Origin: Legionella erythra
GTDB taxonomy: Bacteria; Pseudomonadota; Gammaproteobacteria; Legionellales; Legionellaceae
Direction of reading: 5' to 3'
Assembly: GCF_001467615.1 (NCBI RefSeq)
Contig: NZ_LNYA01000023.1
Location: forward strand, 126,588 to 190,587
DNA length: 64,000 nt
In this document: piece after piece, positions 16,596 through 26,035 of the stretch
Layout of the letters: each line of letters begins with the position of its first letter
Numbering within the stretch: position 1 is the first letter of the stretch
Made by a program: the position numbers and the translations under genes
Notes under the pieces: generated by a model
Databases searched by the model: none
Seen by the model: the letters and a program-made list of their open reading frames with translations, nothing else
What the model was told of the DNA's origin: nothing

Positions 16596-18041
16596 ATGCA
16601 TTCGTATGTTGAAGATAATGTAAAACCCGATTATGACAAGGTTATCAGCGACATTGCTGATTACGTGTTAGGCCATGAAATAAAGAGCCCCAAAGCTTAT
16701 GAAACTGCTCGCCTGTGCCTTATGGACACGCTTGGTTGCGGCATGTTGGCCTTAAATTTTCCAGAGTGCACCAAACTGCTAGGCCCCGTAGTACCGGGGG
16801 CAACCTTGCCTGGAGGCGCACGTGTACCCGGTACCGGGTATGAGCTCGATCCTGTTCAGGCGGCTTTTAATATAGGTACGATGGTCCGTTGGCTGGATTT
16901 TAACGATACCTGGCTTGCGGCGGAGTGGGGGCATCCTTCGGATAATCTCGGTGCTATTTTGGCGGTAGCGGATTACATCAGTCGTCAGAATATAAAAAAC
17001 AATCAGGCACCGCTGTCCATGCACTCCGTTCTGACTGCCATGATAAAGGCTCATGAAATACAAGGTTGTCTGGCCCTGGAAAACAGTTTTAACCGGGTAG
17101 GGCTTGACCATGTCATTCTGGTTAAAGTTGCCAGCAGTGCGGTGGCTGCCTTATTACTGGGGGCTGACCGGGATCAATTGATGCGGACGCTGTCGCAGGT
17201 ATTTGTCGATGGCCAAAGCTTAAGAACGTATCGTCATGCGCCCAATGCCGGTTCTCGTAAATCCTGGGCTGCGGGTGATGCAACAGCCCGGGCTGTGCGC
17301 CTTGCTCTGATTGCTGCAAGCGGTGAAATGGGCTATCCCAGCGCGCTCTCTGCACCCAAATGGGGCTTTTATGAAGTATTGTTTGGTGGGAAGCCATTTA
17401 AATTCCAACGGCCCTATGGTTCTTATGTGATGGAAAATGTGTTGTTCAAATTATCCTACCCTGCAGAATTTCATGCCCAAACAGCGGTGGAGTGTGCAGT
17501 GCAACTGCATGATAAAATTAAAAACCGGCTATCGGAAATCAGCCGCATTGAGTTGGTGACGCATGAGTCGGCCATCCGCATCATCAGCAAACAGGGTGTG
17601 TTGCATAATCCCGCCGATCGTGATCATTGCCTGCAGTATATGGTGGCAGTGGCCTTATTGCATGGTGATCTCAAGGCTGAGCATTACGAGGATGATGTTG
17701 CGTCCGACCCGCGTATTGATGAATTGCGTGCAAAAATGCAAGTTACTGAAAATCAGCGTTTTTCTCAAGATTACCATGATCCGGAAAAACGTTCGATTGC
17801 CAATAGTATCCGTATACATTTCAAAGATGGCAGCCAAACGGATTTGATAACGGTTGAGTATCCTATCGGCCATCAGCGCCGTCGTGAAGAAGGGATCCCT
17901 GTTTTAATGGATAAGTTCATCCGTCATATCAAAACCCGTTTCTCTGACGAACGATGTGATAATATTCTGAAGGCTATGAATGATACCAACACCCTTGGCG
18001 CTATGCCGGTGACTGAATTCATGACGCTGTGGCAGGGGTAA
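16596..18041 (+). CDS. prpD: 2-methylcitrate dehydratase
   Basis: PrpD dehydrates 2-methylcitrate to 2-methyl-cis-aconitate. It is an MmgE/PrpD-fold protein of 481 residues, matching the ~483 of E. coli PrpD. Visible family segments are [10 protein letters not shown] near residue 50, the long conserved [20 protein letters not shown]-type region, and [13 protein letters not shown]. The ATG at 16596 has AGAGGA immediately upstream, overlapping the prpC end. There is no prpE, prpR, acnD or prpF next to it; re-hydration would need an aconitase encoded elsewhere. Confidence 0.95.
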   Translation: MHSYVEDNVKPDYDKVISDIADYVLGHEIKSPKAYETARLCLMDTLGCGMLALNFPECTKLLGPVVPGATLPGGARVPGTGYELDPVQAAFNIGTMVRWLDFNDTWLAAEWGHPSDNLGAILAVADYISRQNIKNNQAPLSMHSVLTAMIKAHEIQGCLALENSFNRVGLDHVILVKVASSAVAALLLGADRDQLMRTLSQVFVDGQSLRTYRHAPNAGSRKSWAAGDATARAVRLALIAASGEMGYPSALSAPKWGFYEVLFGGKPFKFQRPYGSYVMENVLFKLSYPAEFHAQTAVECAVQLHDKIKNRLSEISRIELVTHESAIRIISKQGVLHNPADRDHCLQYMVAVALLHGDLKAEHYEDDVASDPRIDELRAKMQVTENQRFSQDYHDPEKRSIANSIRIHFKDGSQTDLITVEYPIGHQRRREEGIPVLMDKFIRHIKTRFSDERCDNILKAMNDTNTLGAMPVTEFMTLWQG

Positions 18042-18048
18042 CCATTCT

Positions 18049-18082
18049 GCTGGGTGACGAGTCTCAAGGATCGAAACCCAGC
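18049..18082 (+). terminator. Stem-loop after prpD
   Basis: GCTGGGT (18049-18055) and ACCCAGC (18076-18082) form a 7-bp stem with a 20-nt loop. The string CTGGGTGACG recurs at 18092, so the 3' arm could pair with either copy. No U-run; function uncertain. Confidence 0.35.
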
Positions 18083-18154
18083 ATCCTCCTTCTGGGTGAC
18101 GCCCTTTCCCGCTGAATCAATCGGTCTGTCTGAACGTACTTAATGCAGGTGGAT

Positions 18155-18967
18155 TTAAAATTTTCGTTTAATTCCGGCGATAGCCAAGACCTTGGTCGCT
18201 ATTTCCTCAATGGAAAATCGTGTGGAATTGAGGTAGGGGATGTGTTCACGCCGGTACATGGCTTCGACTTCGGCTACTTCAAGACGGCATTGTTCGGCCG
18301 AAGCGTATTTGCTGTTCGGGCGTCTTTCGGTACGAATATGTTGCAAACGCTCGGCATCAATGGTTAGACCGAATAATTTGCTCTTGTAAGGACGCAGGCT
18401 GTCGGGCAGACGAAAACTGGATAAGTCTTCTTCGGTAAATGGATAGTTTGCCGCCAAAACGCCAAAATGCAGGGCCATGTATAGGCAGCTTGGTGTTTTA
18501 CCGCAGCGGGAAACACCAATGAGAATAATATCCGCTTTGTCATAGCCGCGGATTTTTACCCCATCATCATGAGCCAGCGCAAAGTCAATAGCTTCAATAC
18601 GGTGTGTATAGGTCTGGGTATTAGCGACCCCGTGAGCTCGGCCGACAGTATAGGATGATTTGGAATGGAGTTCTTTTTCCAACGGACCCAGGAAGGTATT
18701 GAACAAATCATAGACACAAGCATGGGCTTGCCGGATGGTTTTTGCTATCTCACTGTTGATGAGGGTCATGAACACCAGCGGTTTTGCTCCGGTTTCTTCA
18801 AACCGTTGATTAATTTCCAATACGACTGATTCGGCTTTTTCTACCGTATCGACATAGGGAATCGTGCGTTTTTCAAAGGGAATATTGCTAAACTGGGTCA
18901 TTAGGCTATTGCCCAGGTTTTCCGCGGTAATGCCGGTTCCGTCAGAGATCATAAACACATGTCGCAT
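18155..18967 (-). CDS. ppsR: PEP synthase regulatory protein (bifunctional kinase/pyrophosphorylase)
   Basis: PpsR (DUF299 family) switches phosphoenolpyruvate synthase on and off by ADP-dependent phosphorylation and phosphate-dependent dephosphorylation of a threonine. At 270 residues it has family length. The N-terminal FMISDGTGITAENLG (5-19) and the P-loop-like GVSRCGKTPS (151-160) are the two hallmark motifs. In many gammaproteobacteria it is divergent from ppsA, but here the divergent neighbour is an unrelated membrane protein, so the target enzyme is encoded elsewhere. Confidence 0.93.
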   Translation of the reverse strand: MRHVFMISDGTGITAENLGNSLMTQFSNIPFEKRTIPYVDTVEKAESVVLEINQRFEETGAKPLVFMTLINSEIAKTIRQAHACVYDLFNTFLGPLEKELHSKSSYTVGRAHGVANTQTYTHRIEAIDFALAHDDGVKIRGYDKADIILIGVSRCGKTPSCLYMALHFGVLAANYPFTEEDLSSFRLPDSLRPYKSKLFGLTIDAERLQHIRTERRPNSKYASAEQCRLEVAEVEAMYRREHIPYLNSTRFSIEEIATKVLAIAGIKRKF

Positions 18968-19144
18968 GAAAAATCCTTGGTTTAATAATGGCTTTTGCCT
19001 GTTGTTGGTTCCTGCGGTTGCTGTATATTTGCTTTGCCTAATTCCGCATACCTTCTTATAATCATTATGTTACAGGAAAAATAAATAAATTGTGCAGAGT
19101 CATTGCAACTCCAGATTCTACTCAAACTGAATGGATTATGCATT

Positions 19145-19600
19145 ATGGAACATGATCGTTTTGAACAAAATAAAGTCCTATTTATCATTGGCATGGTTGC
19201 CCTGGTCACTGGCTTAAGCTTTTTACTGTTTTCGTTTTATATTTTACCCGCAGCGCTCTGGAACTGGAATTATGATGTACCGGAATTTGTGTTTATCTGG
19301 CGGGAGAATCTGAAAGAATCCTATTCCATGAGTGAAATTGGGGCGGGTGGTCTTGTTTTCCTTATCGTCCTGTTGCCAGCGATCGTTGCCGGGATCGTTT
19401 CCTATTTCATTTCCAATACGATAGACAATCGGATTCATGGCATTGTCAACGAAGAAGTAGAAGAAGAGTCCATGGTTAACCTGCGTCAGGATGTCAAAGA
19501 AACATTCAGTTTCGGTGCCAAACTGATTATCCTAATCATATTGGCAGTGGTTGTGCTTTGGTTTTTTGAATGGCTGATGGCTGTGCCAACTGTTGATTAA
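19145..19600 (+). CDS. Unrecognised small membrane protein, three predicted TM helices
   Basis: This 151-residue protein has hydrophobic segments near residues 11-33 (VLFIIGMVALVTGLSFLLF), 66-90 (GLVFLIVLLPAIVAGIVSYF) and 122-143 (LIILIILAVVVLWFFEWL). A polar, acidic stretch VNEEVEEESM lies between the second and third. I do not recognise a family. The ATG at 19145 has only a weak ribosome-binding site; an in-frame TTG at 19103 is the alternative. The stop is 10 bp before the next ATG, so it forms a pair with the Sel1-repeat gene. Confidence 0.7.
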   Translation: MEHDRFEQNKVLFIIGMVALVTGLSFLLFSFYILPAALWNWNYDVPEFVFIWRENLKESYSMSEIGAGGLVFLIVLLPAIVAGIVSYFISNTIDNRIHGIVNEEVEEESMVNLRQDVKETFSFGAKLIILIILAVVVLWFFEWLMAVPTVD

Positions 19601-19610
19601 GGGGGACGAG

Positions 19611-20219
19611 ATGATTCTTTTTAAAGGCCATAAAGTGAAATCATTGACTAAGAAAATCAAGTCAATGCAGCAAAATCGTGTTCATAATCAACCCACAGAC
19701 GGTATGGTGGCGAAGGAAATAGCCCTGTATCATCAATTGGCTTCGGTCTATAAGCTGCTAAAAGGCCATAAAAAATTCCCCTTTGCAGAAGAAATGGTCT
19801 GGGAAACACTACGAGCCTCCACCAATCTGGATGACAGTGCGGCCCAATACGAGTTGGGAAGCCATCTGCTTGAAGAAGCCAAATTCCGGGATGAATTGCA
19901 AAAAGCCGGAGTTTTCGCGAGCCCCAGCAATGAGCGGCAAATGCGGCAGCTTTATGACGAGGCCTTGGCTTATTTGCAAGCGGCAGAAAAATTGGGGCAT
20001 GTCCAGGCTAAACGGCTGCATGGCTTATGCCACATCAATGGCTGGGGTGTGACAGTGGATCGGGACAAAGGGTTTGAGTTGGTTGTTGCCAGCATTGAAC
20101 AGGAAAACAGTTGGGATAAAGTGCCGCAGATTTTTGCGGCCATTGGCCTTAACAAACCGGAATTTTTTTCCGCCTTAATGAAACGTCGAAGTGGTGGCGG
20201 TACATCGCTTAATTCTTAA
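19611..20219 (+). CDS. Cytosolic protein with a C-terminal Sel1-like repeat
   Basis: This 202-residue protein without a signal peptide starts with a basic segment (FKGHKVKSLTKKIKSM). A Sel1-like unit is visible at about residues 122-165 (AYLQAAEKLGHVQAKRLHGL followed by INGWGVTVDRDKGFEL), with a degenerate helical pair before it (AAQYELGSHLLEEA). Sel1 repeats mediate protein contacts. The ATG at 19611 has AAGGGGG upstream, which decides against the in-frame TTG at 19593. It is coupled to the membrane-protein gene before it, suggesting a membrane-anchored complex (inference), and convergent with pilD. Confidence 0.75.
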   Translation: MILFKGHKVKSLTKKIKSMQQNRVHNQPTDGMVAKEIALYHQLASVYKLLKGHKKFPFAEEMVWETLRASTNLDDSAAQYELGSHLLEEAKFRDELQKAGVFASPSNERQMRQLYDEALAYLQAAEKLGHVQAKRLHGLCHINGWGVTVDRDKGFELVVASIEQENSWDKVPQIFAAIGLNKPEFFSALMKRRSGGGTSLNS

Positions 20220-20223
20220 AGGC

Positions 20224-20241
20224 AGAGGGCCAATGCCCTCT
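20224..20241. terminator. Convergent stem-loop between the Sel1-like gene and pilD
   Basis: AGAGGGC (20224-20230) and GCCCTCT (20235-20241) make a perfect 7-bp stem with a CAAT loop that overlaps the pilD stop codon. It is placed as a bidirectional terminator, though U-runs are short. Confidence 0.5.
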
Positions 20242-21097
20242 ATAACCATAGTTTCAAGTACCAGTTTATGATCTCTTGGCCATAAAAAAGTGAGATAAGT
20301 CCGGCTATGCATAAAAAGGGACCGAATGCGATAGGTGTCTCAGTGCCTTTTTGCTGCAGGCGCAGGTAAATCGAGCCAATCACTGCCCCGGAAATAGAGG
20401 CCAATAGTAAAATAAGAGGCAGTTGTGTCCAGCCAAGCCAGGCGCCAAAAGCGGCAAACAGTTTAAAGTCGCCATTGCCCATGCCGATTTTACCTGTCAC
20501 CAAATAAAATAATTGGATAAAAAGCCAGAGAACCAGGTAGGCGCCAGCTGCACTTAAGACGGCAACAGGTAAGGGAGTAAAAAGATTGGCTGTATTGGCA
20601 ATCAGGCCAAGCCAGAGAAGCCCGAGTGTCAGGCTGTCCGGAAGCAGTTGGTGGTCCAAATCAATGAAAAACATGGGAATCAGCAACCAGATAAATAACA
20701 GCACAAAGGGCAAATGCAGGGTCAAGCCAAAATGCCACATGGCGGCTAGCGACAGCAGTAAGGTCAATAACTCAACCAGAGGATAGCGTTTGGAAATCGG
20801 ATGCCCGCAGTAGGCGCATCGTCCGCGCAACCATAAATAACTGAAGAGCGGAATATTATGTCGGGCCTTGACGGTGTTTTGGCAGGACGGGCAGAAAGAA
20901 CGGGGTAAAAACAGGTTAATGGATGGCTTGGTTTCCGGGCTGGATTGGTTAGTCAACTCCTGATAATCCCGGAGGAATTCATCACGAAGCATAATTGGCA
21001 AGCGGTAAATGACGACATTAAGCAGGCTGCCTACCAATAACGAGAGAATACCAATAAAAATATAAAGGTATGTTGTCAGAAGATGATTCAATTCCAT
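20240..21097 (-). CDS. pilD: Prepilin peptidase / N-methyltransferase
   Basis: PilD cleaves and N-methylates type IV prepilins and, in Legionella, the type II secretion pseudopilins. At 285 residues it has eight or so hydrophobic segments. The cytoplasmic zinc tetracysteine (Cys69, Cys72, Cys94, Cys97) and the catalytic aspartates in FIDLDHQLLPD (144-154) and GMGNGDFKL (206-214, Asp211) are all present. It is third in pilB-pilC-pilD, 16 bp after pilC, with an AGGAA site. The gspK gene at the right end of the window encodes one of its likely pseudopilin substrates. Confidence 0.97.
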   Translation of the reverse strand: MELNHLLTTYLYIFIGILSLLVGSLLNVVIYRLPIMLRDEFLRDYQELTNQSSPETKPSINLFLPRSFCPSCQNTVKARHNIPLFSYLWLRGRCAYCGHPISKRYPLVELLTLLLSLAAMWHFGLTLHLPFVLLFIWLLIPMFFIDLDHQLLPDSLTLGLLWLGLIANTANLFTPLPVAVLSAAGAYLVLWLFIQLFYLVTGKIGMGNGDFKLFAAFGAWLGWTQLPLILLLASISGAVIGSIYLRLQQKGTETPIAFGPFLCIAGLISLFYGQEIINWYLKLWL

Positions 21098-21113
21098 GAA
21101 ATTCCTGTTTTTC

Positions 21114-22334
21114 CTAGACTGCCGAACCCAATTTGAAAATGGGTAAATACATGGCTACCACCAGGCCGCCAACCAAAACCCCCAAAATAGACATGATAAT
21201 GGGTTCAAGCAAGCTGCTCAAGGCATCCACGGCATTATCGACCTCTTCCTCATAGAAATCCGCCACCTTGCCAAGCATCTGTTCCAGGGCCCCGGATTCC
21301 TCGCCGATGGCAACCATCTGAATCACCATATTGGGGAAGAGGTGAGTATTGTCCATCGCCACCTGCATTTGCTGACCGGTAGAAACTTCCTCTCTGATTT
21401 TTTCAGTAGCCTTGGCATAAAGGATATTACCGGTTGCTCCGGATACTGACTTTAAGGCTTCGACCAGGGGTAATCCGGCGGCAAACGTTATGGATAGGGT
21501 GCGGGTAAAGCGGGCAATGGCGGCTTTTTCAAGGATGGGGCCTACCACCGGGAATTTTAACATGGCGCGGTCAATGGAGTGAGCAAATTGCGGTGAGTGA
21601 TTTTTGAAATAAATAAATGCATAAATAGCACCGCCGATGGCGCCGAACATGATGTACCAGTACGATTGGAAAAATTCAGACATATCGACAACCATGCGGG
21701 TCATGGCGGGTAAATCAGCGCCAAATCCTTCGAAGAGTGATTCGAACTGGGGCACCACAAAAATCATCAGGGCCGTAGTGACTAAAAAAGCGACAACAAG
21801 AACGGCCATAGGGTAGGTTAACGCCTTTTTAATTTTCTTTTTAATGGTTTCAATTTTTTCCTTATAGGTCGCGACCTTATCCAGCATGATTTCCAATGAA
21901 CCTGATTTTTCACCGGCATCCACCAGGTTACAAAATAACTCATTAAAATAGGCCGGGTGTTTCTGCAACGATTCAGCCAGGGTCAAGCCGGTTTCCACGT
22001 CCCGTTTAATCGTATCGATGAGATCACGCATTTTTTGGTTGCTTTGGCCTTTAGCGACGATATCAAACGATTGAATTAAGGGAATCCCCGCTTCAATCAT
22101 GGTCGCTAGCTGGCGGCTGAAAACGGTAATATCGCCCTGGGTAATTTTTTTATTTTTTTTATCAAAAAAGGGTTTGCGCTTTTTGACGACTTTTTTAGTG
22201 ATGATGCCTTGTTTGCGAAGGTCGGCTTTGGCAATGGCAAGGCTTCGGGCATCAATAACGCCGTTGACTTTCTCGCCGGCTTTATTCACCCCTTCCCATT
22301 GGTAGGTAATGATGTCATTTTTCGCTTTTTCCAT
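21114..22334 (-). CDS. pilC: Type IV pilus inner-membrane platform protein
   Basis: PilC is the polytopic platform on which the PilB motor acts. The 406-residue protein has the GspF/PilC duplicated domain, with three membrane segments (about residues 175-200, 225-245 and 375-400). Typical motifs include FSRQLATMIEAGIPL in the first half and ARFTRTLSITFAAGLPL in the second. The ATG at 22334 is preferred because AAGG precedes it; a TTG four codons earlier would overlap the pilB stop. It lies 4 bp after pilB. Confidence 0.95.
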   Translation of the reverse strand: MEKAKNDIITYQWEGVNKAGEKVNGVIDARSLAIAKADLRKQGIITKKVVKKRKPFFDKKNKKITQGDITVFSRQLATMIEAGIPLIQSFDIVAKGQSNQKMRDLIDTIKRDVETGLTLAESLQKHPAYFNELFCNLVDAGEKSGSLEIMLDKVATYKEKIETIKKKIKKALTYPMAVLVVAFLVTTALMIFVVPQFESLFEGFGADLPAMTRMVVDMSEFFQSYWYIMFGAIGGAIYAFIYFKNHSPQFAHSIDRAMLKFPVVGPILEKAAIARFTRTLSITFAAGLPLVEALKSVSGATGNILYAKATEKIREEVSTGQQMQVAMDNTHLFPNMVIQMVAIGEESGALEQMLGKVADFYEEEVDNAVDALSSLLEPIIMSILGVLVGGLVVAMYLPIFKLGSAV

Positions 22335-22338
22335 AGCC

Positions 22339-24063
22339 TTAGTCAACGGTTACCCGATTGACCTCCTCAATAGTGGTGACGCCCTCTTTGACTTTTTGAA
22401 GGCCAGACTGATAAATGGTTAACATGCCCTCTGCTTGGGCCTGTTTAAGAATATCGAGCGAGTTACCCCCAGTCATAATAATCTGACCTATTGTTTTTGA
22501 CATGGGCATGACCTCAAACAACCCCACACGGCCCCTGTAGCCATTATTGCATTGGTTACAACCGACAGCCTTGTAAGGTATGACGTGTTGAGCGTCTTCC
22601 TCATTAAAACCAAGTTCAATCAGACTTTGTGGCGTGAAATCATCACGCGGTGCTTTGCATTGTTCGCATAAACGCCGTGCCAGACGCTGGGCGATAAGCA
22701 GGCTGACCGAGCTTGCAATGTTAAACGAAGGAATACCCATATTAATTAATCGGGTTAAGGTTTCTGCTGCGCTGTTAGTGTGCAAGGTAGACAGCACCAG
22801 GTGACCGGTCTGTGCTGCTTTGACCGCGATTTCAGCTGTTTCGAGGTCGCGAATCTCCCCCACCATAATAATATCCGGATCCTGGCGCAGGAAGGACCGC
22901 AGCGTACTTGAGAACGTCAAGCCGGCTTTCGGGTTAATATTGACCTGATTAATGCCCGGGACTTTGATTTCCACCGGATCTTCCGCGGTGGAAATGTTGG
23001 TCTCAATGGTGTTTAGGATATTCAATGCTGTATACAGAGAAACAGTTTTACCGCTTCCTGTTGGACCGGTTACCAAAATCATGCCCTGTGGTTTTTCAAT
23101 GGCTTTAAGAAAATGCCCTCGCTGCCAGCTTGTGAATCCCAGGGCTTCAATGCCCAGTTTGGTTGAACCCGGGTCGAGAATACGCATCACGACTTTTTCA
23201 CCCCCGACGGTAGGGCAGGTACTGACCCGAAAATCAATGGCTCTGGTGCGTGAAAGCTTCATTTTAAAGCGGCCATCCTGGGGAATTCGGCGTTCAGAAA
23301 TGTCGAGATTGGACATGACCTTAATCCGGGCGGTAATCCGGCTGGACAGGCTGACCGGCGGGGTGGCGACCTCAGTTAAAATACCATCCTGACGATAGCG
23401 GATGCGGTATTCTTTTTCATAAGGCTCAAAATGGATATCGGATACGCCCTTTTTAATGGCTTCCACCAGGATTTTATTGACGAATTTCACTACAGGAGCA
23501 TCATCGTTGGCAGCGCTGGAATCGGCATCCTGCTCCTCGTCGTCGGCACTGATTTCCAAACCTTCCAAATCAGCCGCGCCGTCCTCCACATAGTCTGTCA
23601 GGCCCTGGCTGTCTTTTTCATTCAGCAGTTTGTCGATTAATTTATTAAGTTTGTTGGTTTCAACCACCACGGCATTGGAATGCAGGCCCGTGTGGAACTG
23701 AATTTCTTTGAGCGACGCCTGTTTACTTGGATCATCGGTCGCTAAAAACAAATGATTACCTCGGGTAAAAAGCGGTACGATGGCGTGACGTCTGATTAAT
23801 TTCTCATTAACAAGGCTCGTTGGCATGGTTTCGGGGTCAATGGCATCGAGGTCTATTAACGGTACACCGAAATTCTGGGCAACAGTAAACGCGATTTTTT
23901 CGGCAGAGAGCAGATTATTGGAGACTAAGTATTGCAGCAGCGACTGCTTGTTCGCCTGAGCCTGATTCTGGTACTCAATAGCCTTATCCTTGTCCAGAAG
24001 GCTCTCATGGACCATCAGCTGAGCAATACCCTGTAAGCGTTGTTCTTCTGCAGCAGTTGCCAT
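22339..24063 (-). CDS. pilB: Type IV pilus assembly ATPase
   Basis: PilB is the hexameric cytoplasmic ATPase that drives pilus extension. The 574-residue protein has an N-terminal MshEN-like domain, which in some homologues binds c-di-GMP, an acidic linker (about 160-190), then the secretion-ATPase core. Walker A GPTGSGKT is at 333-340, followed by an Asp-box and DPDIIMVGEIRD (Walker B). A tetracysteine zinc site (CEQCKAP and CNQC) is near the C-terminus. It leads the pilBCD operon; the ATG has AAGG at 10 bp. Confidence 0.96.
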   Translation of the reverse strand: MATAAEEQRLQGIAQLMVHESLLDKDKAIEYQNQAQANKQSLLQYLVSNNLLSAEKIAFTVAQNFGVPLIDLDAIDPETMPTSLVNEKLIRRHAIVPLFTRGNHLFLATDDPSKQASLKEIQFHTGLHSNAVVVETNKLNKLIDKLLNEKDSQGLTDYVEDGAADLEGLEISADDEEQDADSSAANDDAPVVKFVNKILVEAIKKGVSDIHFEPYEKEYRIRYRQDGILTEVATPPVSLSSRITARIKVMSNLDISERRIPQDGRFKMKLSRTRAIDFRVSTCPTVGGEKVVMRILDPGSTKLGIEALGFTSWQRGHFLKAIEKPQGMILVTGPTGSGKTVSLYTALNILNTIETNISTAEDPVEIKVPGINQVNINPKAGLTFSSTLRSFLRQDPDIIMVGEIRDLETAEIAVKAAQTGHLVLSTLHTNSAAETLTRLINMGIPSFNIASSVSLLIAQRLARRLCEQCKAPRDDFTPQSLIELGFNEEDAQHVIPYKAVGCNQCNNGYRGRVGLFEVMPMSKTIGQIIMTGGNSLDILKQAQAEGMLTIYQSGLQKVKEGVTTIEEVNRVTVD

Positions 24064-24189
24064 GGAAACTTACCTTTTAATTATATGATAACTATAGACA
24101 AAAATTACCACTACTGCATTTAAATCGGCTAAATTATAATTTTCTTGACTACTGATCATAATTTATTGATAAATCTCCATATTTGGACA

Positions 24190-24218
24190 TTGCTTGCTGC
24201 CGCTGCGCGGTCTATGAT
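24190..24218 (+). promoter_or_regulatory. Sigma-70-type promoter for the methyltransferase-like gene
   Basis: TTGCTT (24190-24195), a 17-bp spacer and TATGAT (24213-24218) lie about 32 bp before the ATG at 24251. Match by eye. Confidence 0.45.
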
Positions 24219-24250
24219 AAAAAATATTCCTCTTTCCCTGTCTGAGGCTC

Positions 24251-25000
24251 ATGTTGGCTTGCCAAGACCAAATCGATCGTTTCCTTGCACTTGAACAATG
24301 GTTTGCCAGTCCTTTGGGCAAGCATATTGCTCAGGCATTTGATGCGGAATTGGCTCATCTAAAACAGCTTCTCCATGGCGATATTATGCTACAACTCGGT
24401 AACAGTAGCGAGAATTTATGGCTTTCTTCCCTGCGCTTCCAGCACAAGTGGCTGGCTATGACCCATCTTGATCCAAATAGAAGCACACTGGTGACCAAAC
24501 TCAATCAATTACCCCTGGATCGCGACAGTGTGGACTGCATCATTGCCCCATTAACCCTGGAGGCGTTTACCCACCTTGAGAATCCTGTCGATGAATGGGA
24601 CAGGGTGTTAAAGCCTATGGGATATCTGGTTTTTTTGGGGATTAATCCCTTAAGCCTATGGGGAGGTTGGCTTCGCTATGCCAAAAATTCCTGCTTTAAT
24701 GGTGTCAGAGGCTATCCAAAATCGGTTTTTTCCATCAAGCGGGCGCTTATCCATCGTGGCTACATGCAATGCCATTTTAATGCCTTTTATTACGCTCCTC
24801 CTGCTAAAACAGAAAAATGGCGCCGCCGCCTGCAGATATTGAATGTGATCGGTAAGATGATCTCGCCGATGCCCGCAGGATTTTATTGCCTTGTTGTACA
24901 GAAATACGTTGAAAACAATGCGGTCCCTGAGCCGGAGACAGACCTGTTAGCCGATTCGACCCCTATTTTCAGGGCGCAATGCCTTAACCCTCATCAATAG
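24251..25000 (+). CDS. Methyltransferase-like protein (YafS-type) lacking the canonical SAM loop
   Basis: This 249-residue protein is related to class I SAM methyltransferases of the Methyltransf_11/YafS type. The post-I to motif III part is recognisable: LPLDRDSVDCIIAPLTLEAF, EWDRVLKPMGYLVFLGINPLSLWG. Motif I, normally LDxGCGxG, reads MLQLGNSSENLW (46-57) with no glycine loop. It may bind SAM poorly or do something else; related gammaproteobacterial proteins show a similar change, as I recall. GAGG is only 3 bp from the ATG, so the adjacent TTG codon could be the true start. Divergent from pilB. Confidence 0.75.
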   Translation: MLACQDQIDRFLALEQWFASPLGKHIAQAFDAELAHLKQLLHGDIMLQLGNSSENLWLSSLRFQHKWLAMTHLDPNRSTLVTKLNQLPLDRDSVDCIIAPLTLEAFTHLENPVDEWDRVLKPMGYLVFLGINPLSLWGGWLRYAKNSCFNGVRGYPKSVFSIKRALIHRGYMQCHFNAFYYAPPAKTEKWRRRLQILNVIGKMISPMPAGFYCLVVQKYVENNAVPEPETDLLADSTPIFRAQCLNPHQ

Positions 25001-25069
25001 GCTATTTTGCTGTATCCCTTATTCAAGATTGGTTATACTGGGCGGTCAGTGGTTTTGTGAGTCCGTGTT

Positions 25070-25396
25070 ATGTCAAAAAAACGAATTTATCGCATTACGT
25101 TTGCTAATCAAGATAGTGTTTACGAAATCTACGCCCGCAAAGTGAGCGAGAGCGAGATGTTTGGTTTTCTTGAGGTAGAAGAGTTTGTTTTTGGAGAAAA
25201 TACGTCGCTGGTGGTTGATCCCTCCGAGGAGCGTTTAAAAATGGAATTCAGTACGATTAAGCGCACCTACATTCCCATGCACGCCATATTCCGCATCGAC
25301 GAAGTCGAAAAACAGGGGGTGGCCAAAATGCGAGATAAAGGCCGTGATGATAACAAGGTCAGTGTGTTTCCCATGGCCGGTAAACGAAAAGAGTAG
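25070..25396 (+). CDS. DUF1820 family protein
   Basis: A 108-residue cytosolic protein starting KKRIYRITFANQDSVYEIYA, continuing FGFLEVEEFVFGE and EERLKMEFSTIKRTYIPMH. This matches the conserved gammaproteobacterial DUF1820 family, which has no established function. The C-terminus is basic. It lies between the methyltransferase-like gene and hpt, all rightward, with no clear operon spacing. Confidence 0.85.
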   Translation: MSKKRIYRITFANQDSVYEIYARKVSESEMFGFLEVEEFVFGENTSLVVDPSEERLKMEFSTIKRTYIPMHAIFRIDEVEKQGVAKMRDKGRDDNKVSVFPMAGKRKE

Positions 25397-25474
25397 CCCA
25401 TCGGCTCAGCGATTGCGCTGGAGAATATCAATAAAGCTGTTAGAATACCCTGAAATTATTATTTGGAATTTTTG

Positions 25475-26035
25475 ATGTCTATTCCCGAAAAAATTAAAGA
25501 CGTTTATGAGAAATCCACGCTCTTATTTACTACGAAAGAAGTTGAAGCGGCGCTTGATCGCATGGCCATCAAGATTCAGGACACGCTGCACGACAAAAAC
25601 CCCATCATTCTCTGTGTGATGATAGGCGGTCTGGTTCCCATGGGTAATCTGTTACCACGGCTCGATTTTCCACTGGAAGTGGACTATGTGCATGCCACCC
25701 GTTACCGCGGCGATATTACCGGCGGCGATCTGGTTTGGAAAGTAAAGCCCAGCGTTGAATTGACTGGCAGAACGGTGCTGGTTGTTGATGATATTCTTGA
25801 CGGCGGTGTGACGCTGGCTGCCATCATCGAAGAAATTAAAAAAATGGGTGCTAAAGAAGTCTACAGCGCGGTTTTGGTCGATAAGCATCACAAACGTGTA
25901 CCCAACGGCCTTAAAGAAGCTGATTTTGTGGGGTTGCAAGTCGATGACCATTATATTTTTGGTTATGGCATGGATTACAACGAATACCTGCGTAACGCGC
26001 CCGGTATTTTTGTCGTCGCCCCTGAACACGAGTAA
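25475..26035 (+). CDS. hpt: Hypoxanthine-guanine phosphoribosyltransferase
   Basis: The enzyme salvages hypoxanthine and guanine with PRPP to IMP and GMP (cytoplasm). At 186 residues it carries the PRPP-binding motif [13 protein letters not shown] (101-113), the pyrophosphate-loop MIGGLVPMG (49-57), and HATRYRGD (73-80). The ATG at 25475 has TTGGA at 7 bp; four upstream in-frame codons from a TTG are discarded. Some Hpt relatives prefer xanthine, and specificity is not proven by sequence. Convergent with lssD. Confidence 0.92.
   Translation: MSIPEKIKDVYEKSTLLFTTKEVEAALDRMAIKIQDTLHDKNPIILCVMIGGLVPMGNLLPRLDFPLEVDYVHATRYRGDITGGDLVWKVKPSVELTGRTVLVVDDILDGGVTLAAIIEEIKKMGAKEVYSAVLVDKHHKRVPNGLKEADFVGLQVDDHYIFGYGMDYNEYLRNAPGIFVVAPEHE

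Noticed and set aside
18050-18101. Repeated CTGGGTGACG in the prpD/ppsR gap
   Set aside because: Only two copies, one within a plausible 3' stem-loop; not enough for a mobile or CRISPR-like repeat.
22952-23392. 146-codon open frame on the plus strand inside pilB
   Set aside because: It is an antisense shadow of a clearly coding pilB; there is no ribosome-binding site and its composition follows the opposite-strand codons.
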